This document shows, one piece after another, positions 5,558 through 5,770 of a stretch of 5,770 bases of DNA. This DNA is from Patescibacteria group bacterium. GTDB taxonomy: Bacteria > Patescibacteriota > Patescibacteriia > 2-12-FULL-60-25. Under the pieces are notes generated by a model. That model saw only the letters and a program-made list of their open reading frames with translations, did not search any database and was not told the origin of the DNA. The stretch covers positions 1-5,770 of the forward strand of contig JAHJFW010000116.1 of the NCBI GenBank assembly GCA_018824765.1, read 5' to 3'. How positions within the stretch are numbered: position 1 is the stretch's first letter; each line of letters opens with the position of its first letter. The translations under genes and the position numbers were made by a program.

Positions 5558-5619
5558 GTTAGAGGGGGTCTATCCGACGGAGACCTCCCCTAACCCCTCC
5601 TTCGCAAGGAGGGGGATAT
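5533..5619. repeat. 87-bp imperfect inverted repeat (CCTCCCCTAACCCC type) joined to the array
   Basis: Left arm 5533-5570 and right arm 5582-5619 are inverted complements at 30 of 38 positions, around an 11-bp loop (TATCCGACGGA). Each arm has its own hairpin: TCCCCCTT/AAGGGGGA on the left, and CCCCTCCTT (5594-5602) with AAGGAGGGG (5606-5614) on the right. It ends 32 bases before the gap stop codon and could form a strong hairpin downstream of gap, though no clear T-run follows on the - strand. The left arm is the source or last unit of the 36-bp array. Confidence 0.7.
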
Positions 5620-5651
5620 ATGCAAAAACACCGATCAAAAAATATTTTGGG

Positions 5652-5770
5652 TTATTTCTTTCCGCCTTTCTTCAAAGTACCGCCAACCTGAATCGCGATT
5701 TCAGCCAGCCTGTGTGAGTAACCCCACTCATTGTCATACCACGCCAAAACTTTCACCAAATCCCCGCCCA
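5652..5770 (-). CDS. gap: Glyceraldehyde-3-phosphate dehydrogenase, C-terminal fragment (cut by window end)
   Basis: Only the last 38 residues are visible, ending in TAA at 5654-5652: GGDLVKVLAWYDNEWG, then YSHRLAEIAIQVGGTLKKGGKK. The motif VKVLAWYDNEWGYSHR is diagnostic of the GAPDH C-terminus (family form VK(V/I)xxWYDNE(W/x)GYSxR), where the Asn of YDNE contacts the NAD nicotinamide. The catalytic Cys/His region lies outside the window. The enzyme oxidises glyceraldehyde-3-phosphate to 1,3-bisphosphoglycerate, the substrate of the Pgk encoded next but one downstream. The lysine-rich tail after GGTL is a little longer than in many homologues. NAD versus NADP preference cannot be read here. 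Confidence 0.95.
   Translation of the reverse strand, partial: GGDLVKVLAWYDNEWGYSHRLAEIAIQVGGTLKKGGKK

Overview
The window looks like part of a small-genome bacterium of the Patescibacteria/CPR type (Parcubacteria-like). This is inferred from four things: a short type IV pilin-like protein with a hydrophobic N-terminal helix, the absence of convincing Shine-Dalgarno sequences in front of most genes, a predicted leaderless mRNA for pgk, and gene gaps filled with AT-rich TTGGAA/CCAAATTCC-type and hairpin repeats. No in-frame TGA interrupts the recognisable genes, so the standard bacterial code fits. The lineage assignment is moderate and rests on character, not on a search.

Left part (1-1200). 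The + strand carries the 3' part of a pilin/pseudopilin gene, cut by the window start, followed by a textbook intrinsic terminator (418-449). Next come a 72-bp nested palindrome (489-560), a dispersed repeat (567-651), a heptamer tandem repeat with a duplicated start-codon segment (642-735) and a 55-residue basic protein of unknown function (731-898). The convergent gap before enolase (899-1201) holds a perfect 30-bp palindrome and a 144-bp element with nested inverted repeats that resembles a MITE.

Right part (1202-5770). All genes are on the - strand. In transcription order they are: the C-terminal end of glyceraldehyde-3-phosphate dehydrogenase (cut by the window end), a membrane-anchored calcineurin-like metallophosphoesterase, phosphoglycerate kinase, a two-helix small membrane protein resembling DUF5654, and enolase. 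Gap, Pgk and Eno catalyse three reactions of lower glycolysis (glyceraldehyde-3-P to 1,3-bisphosphoglycerate, to 3-phosphoglycerate, and 2-phosphoglycerate to PEP). This is therefore a glycolytic cluster with two non-glycolytic membrane genes interposed. The gaps are 95-300 bp and filled with repeats, and pgk appears to have its own promoter, so this is probably not a single tight operon.

The most striking non-coding feature is that nearly every gap carries a different repeat family: a 36-bp tandem hairpin array before the phosphoesterase gene, a ~45-bp tandem repeat after it, 14-bp repeats between pgk and the DUF5654-like gene, and a second copy of the dispersed repeat directly in front of enolase. 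I see no tRNA, rRNA, CRISPR array, transposase or defence system, and I do not see a convincing new multi-gene system.
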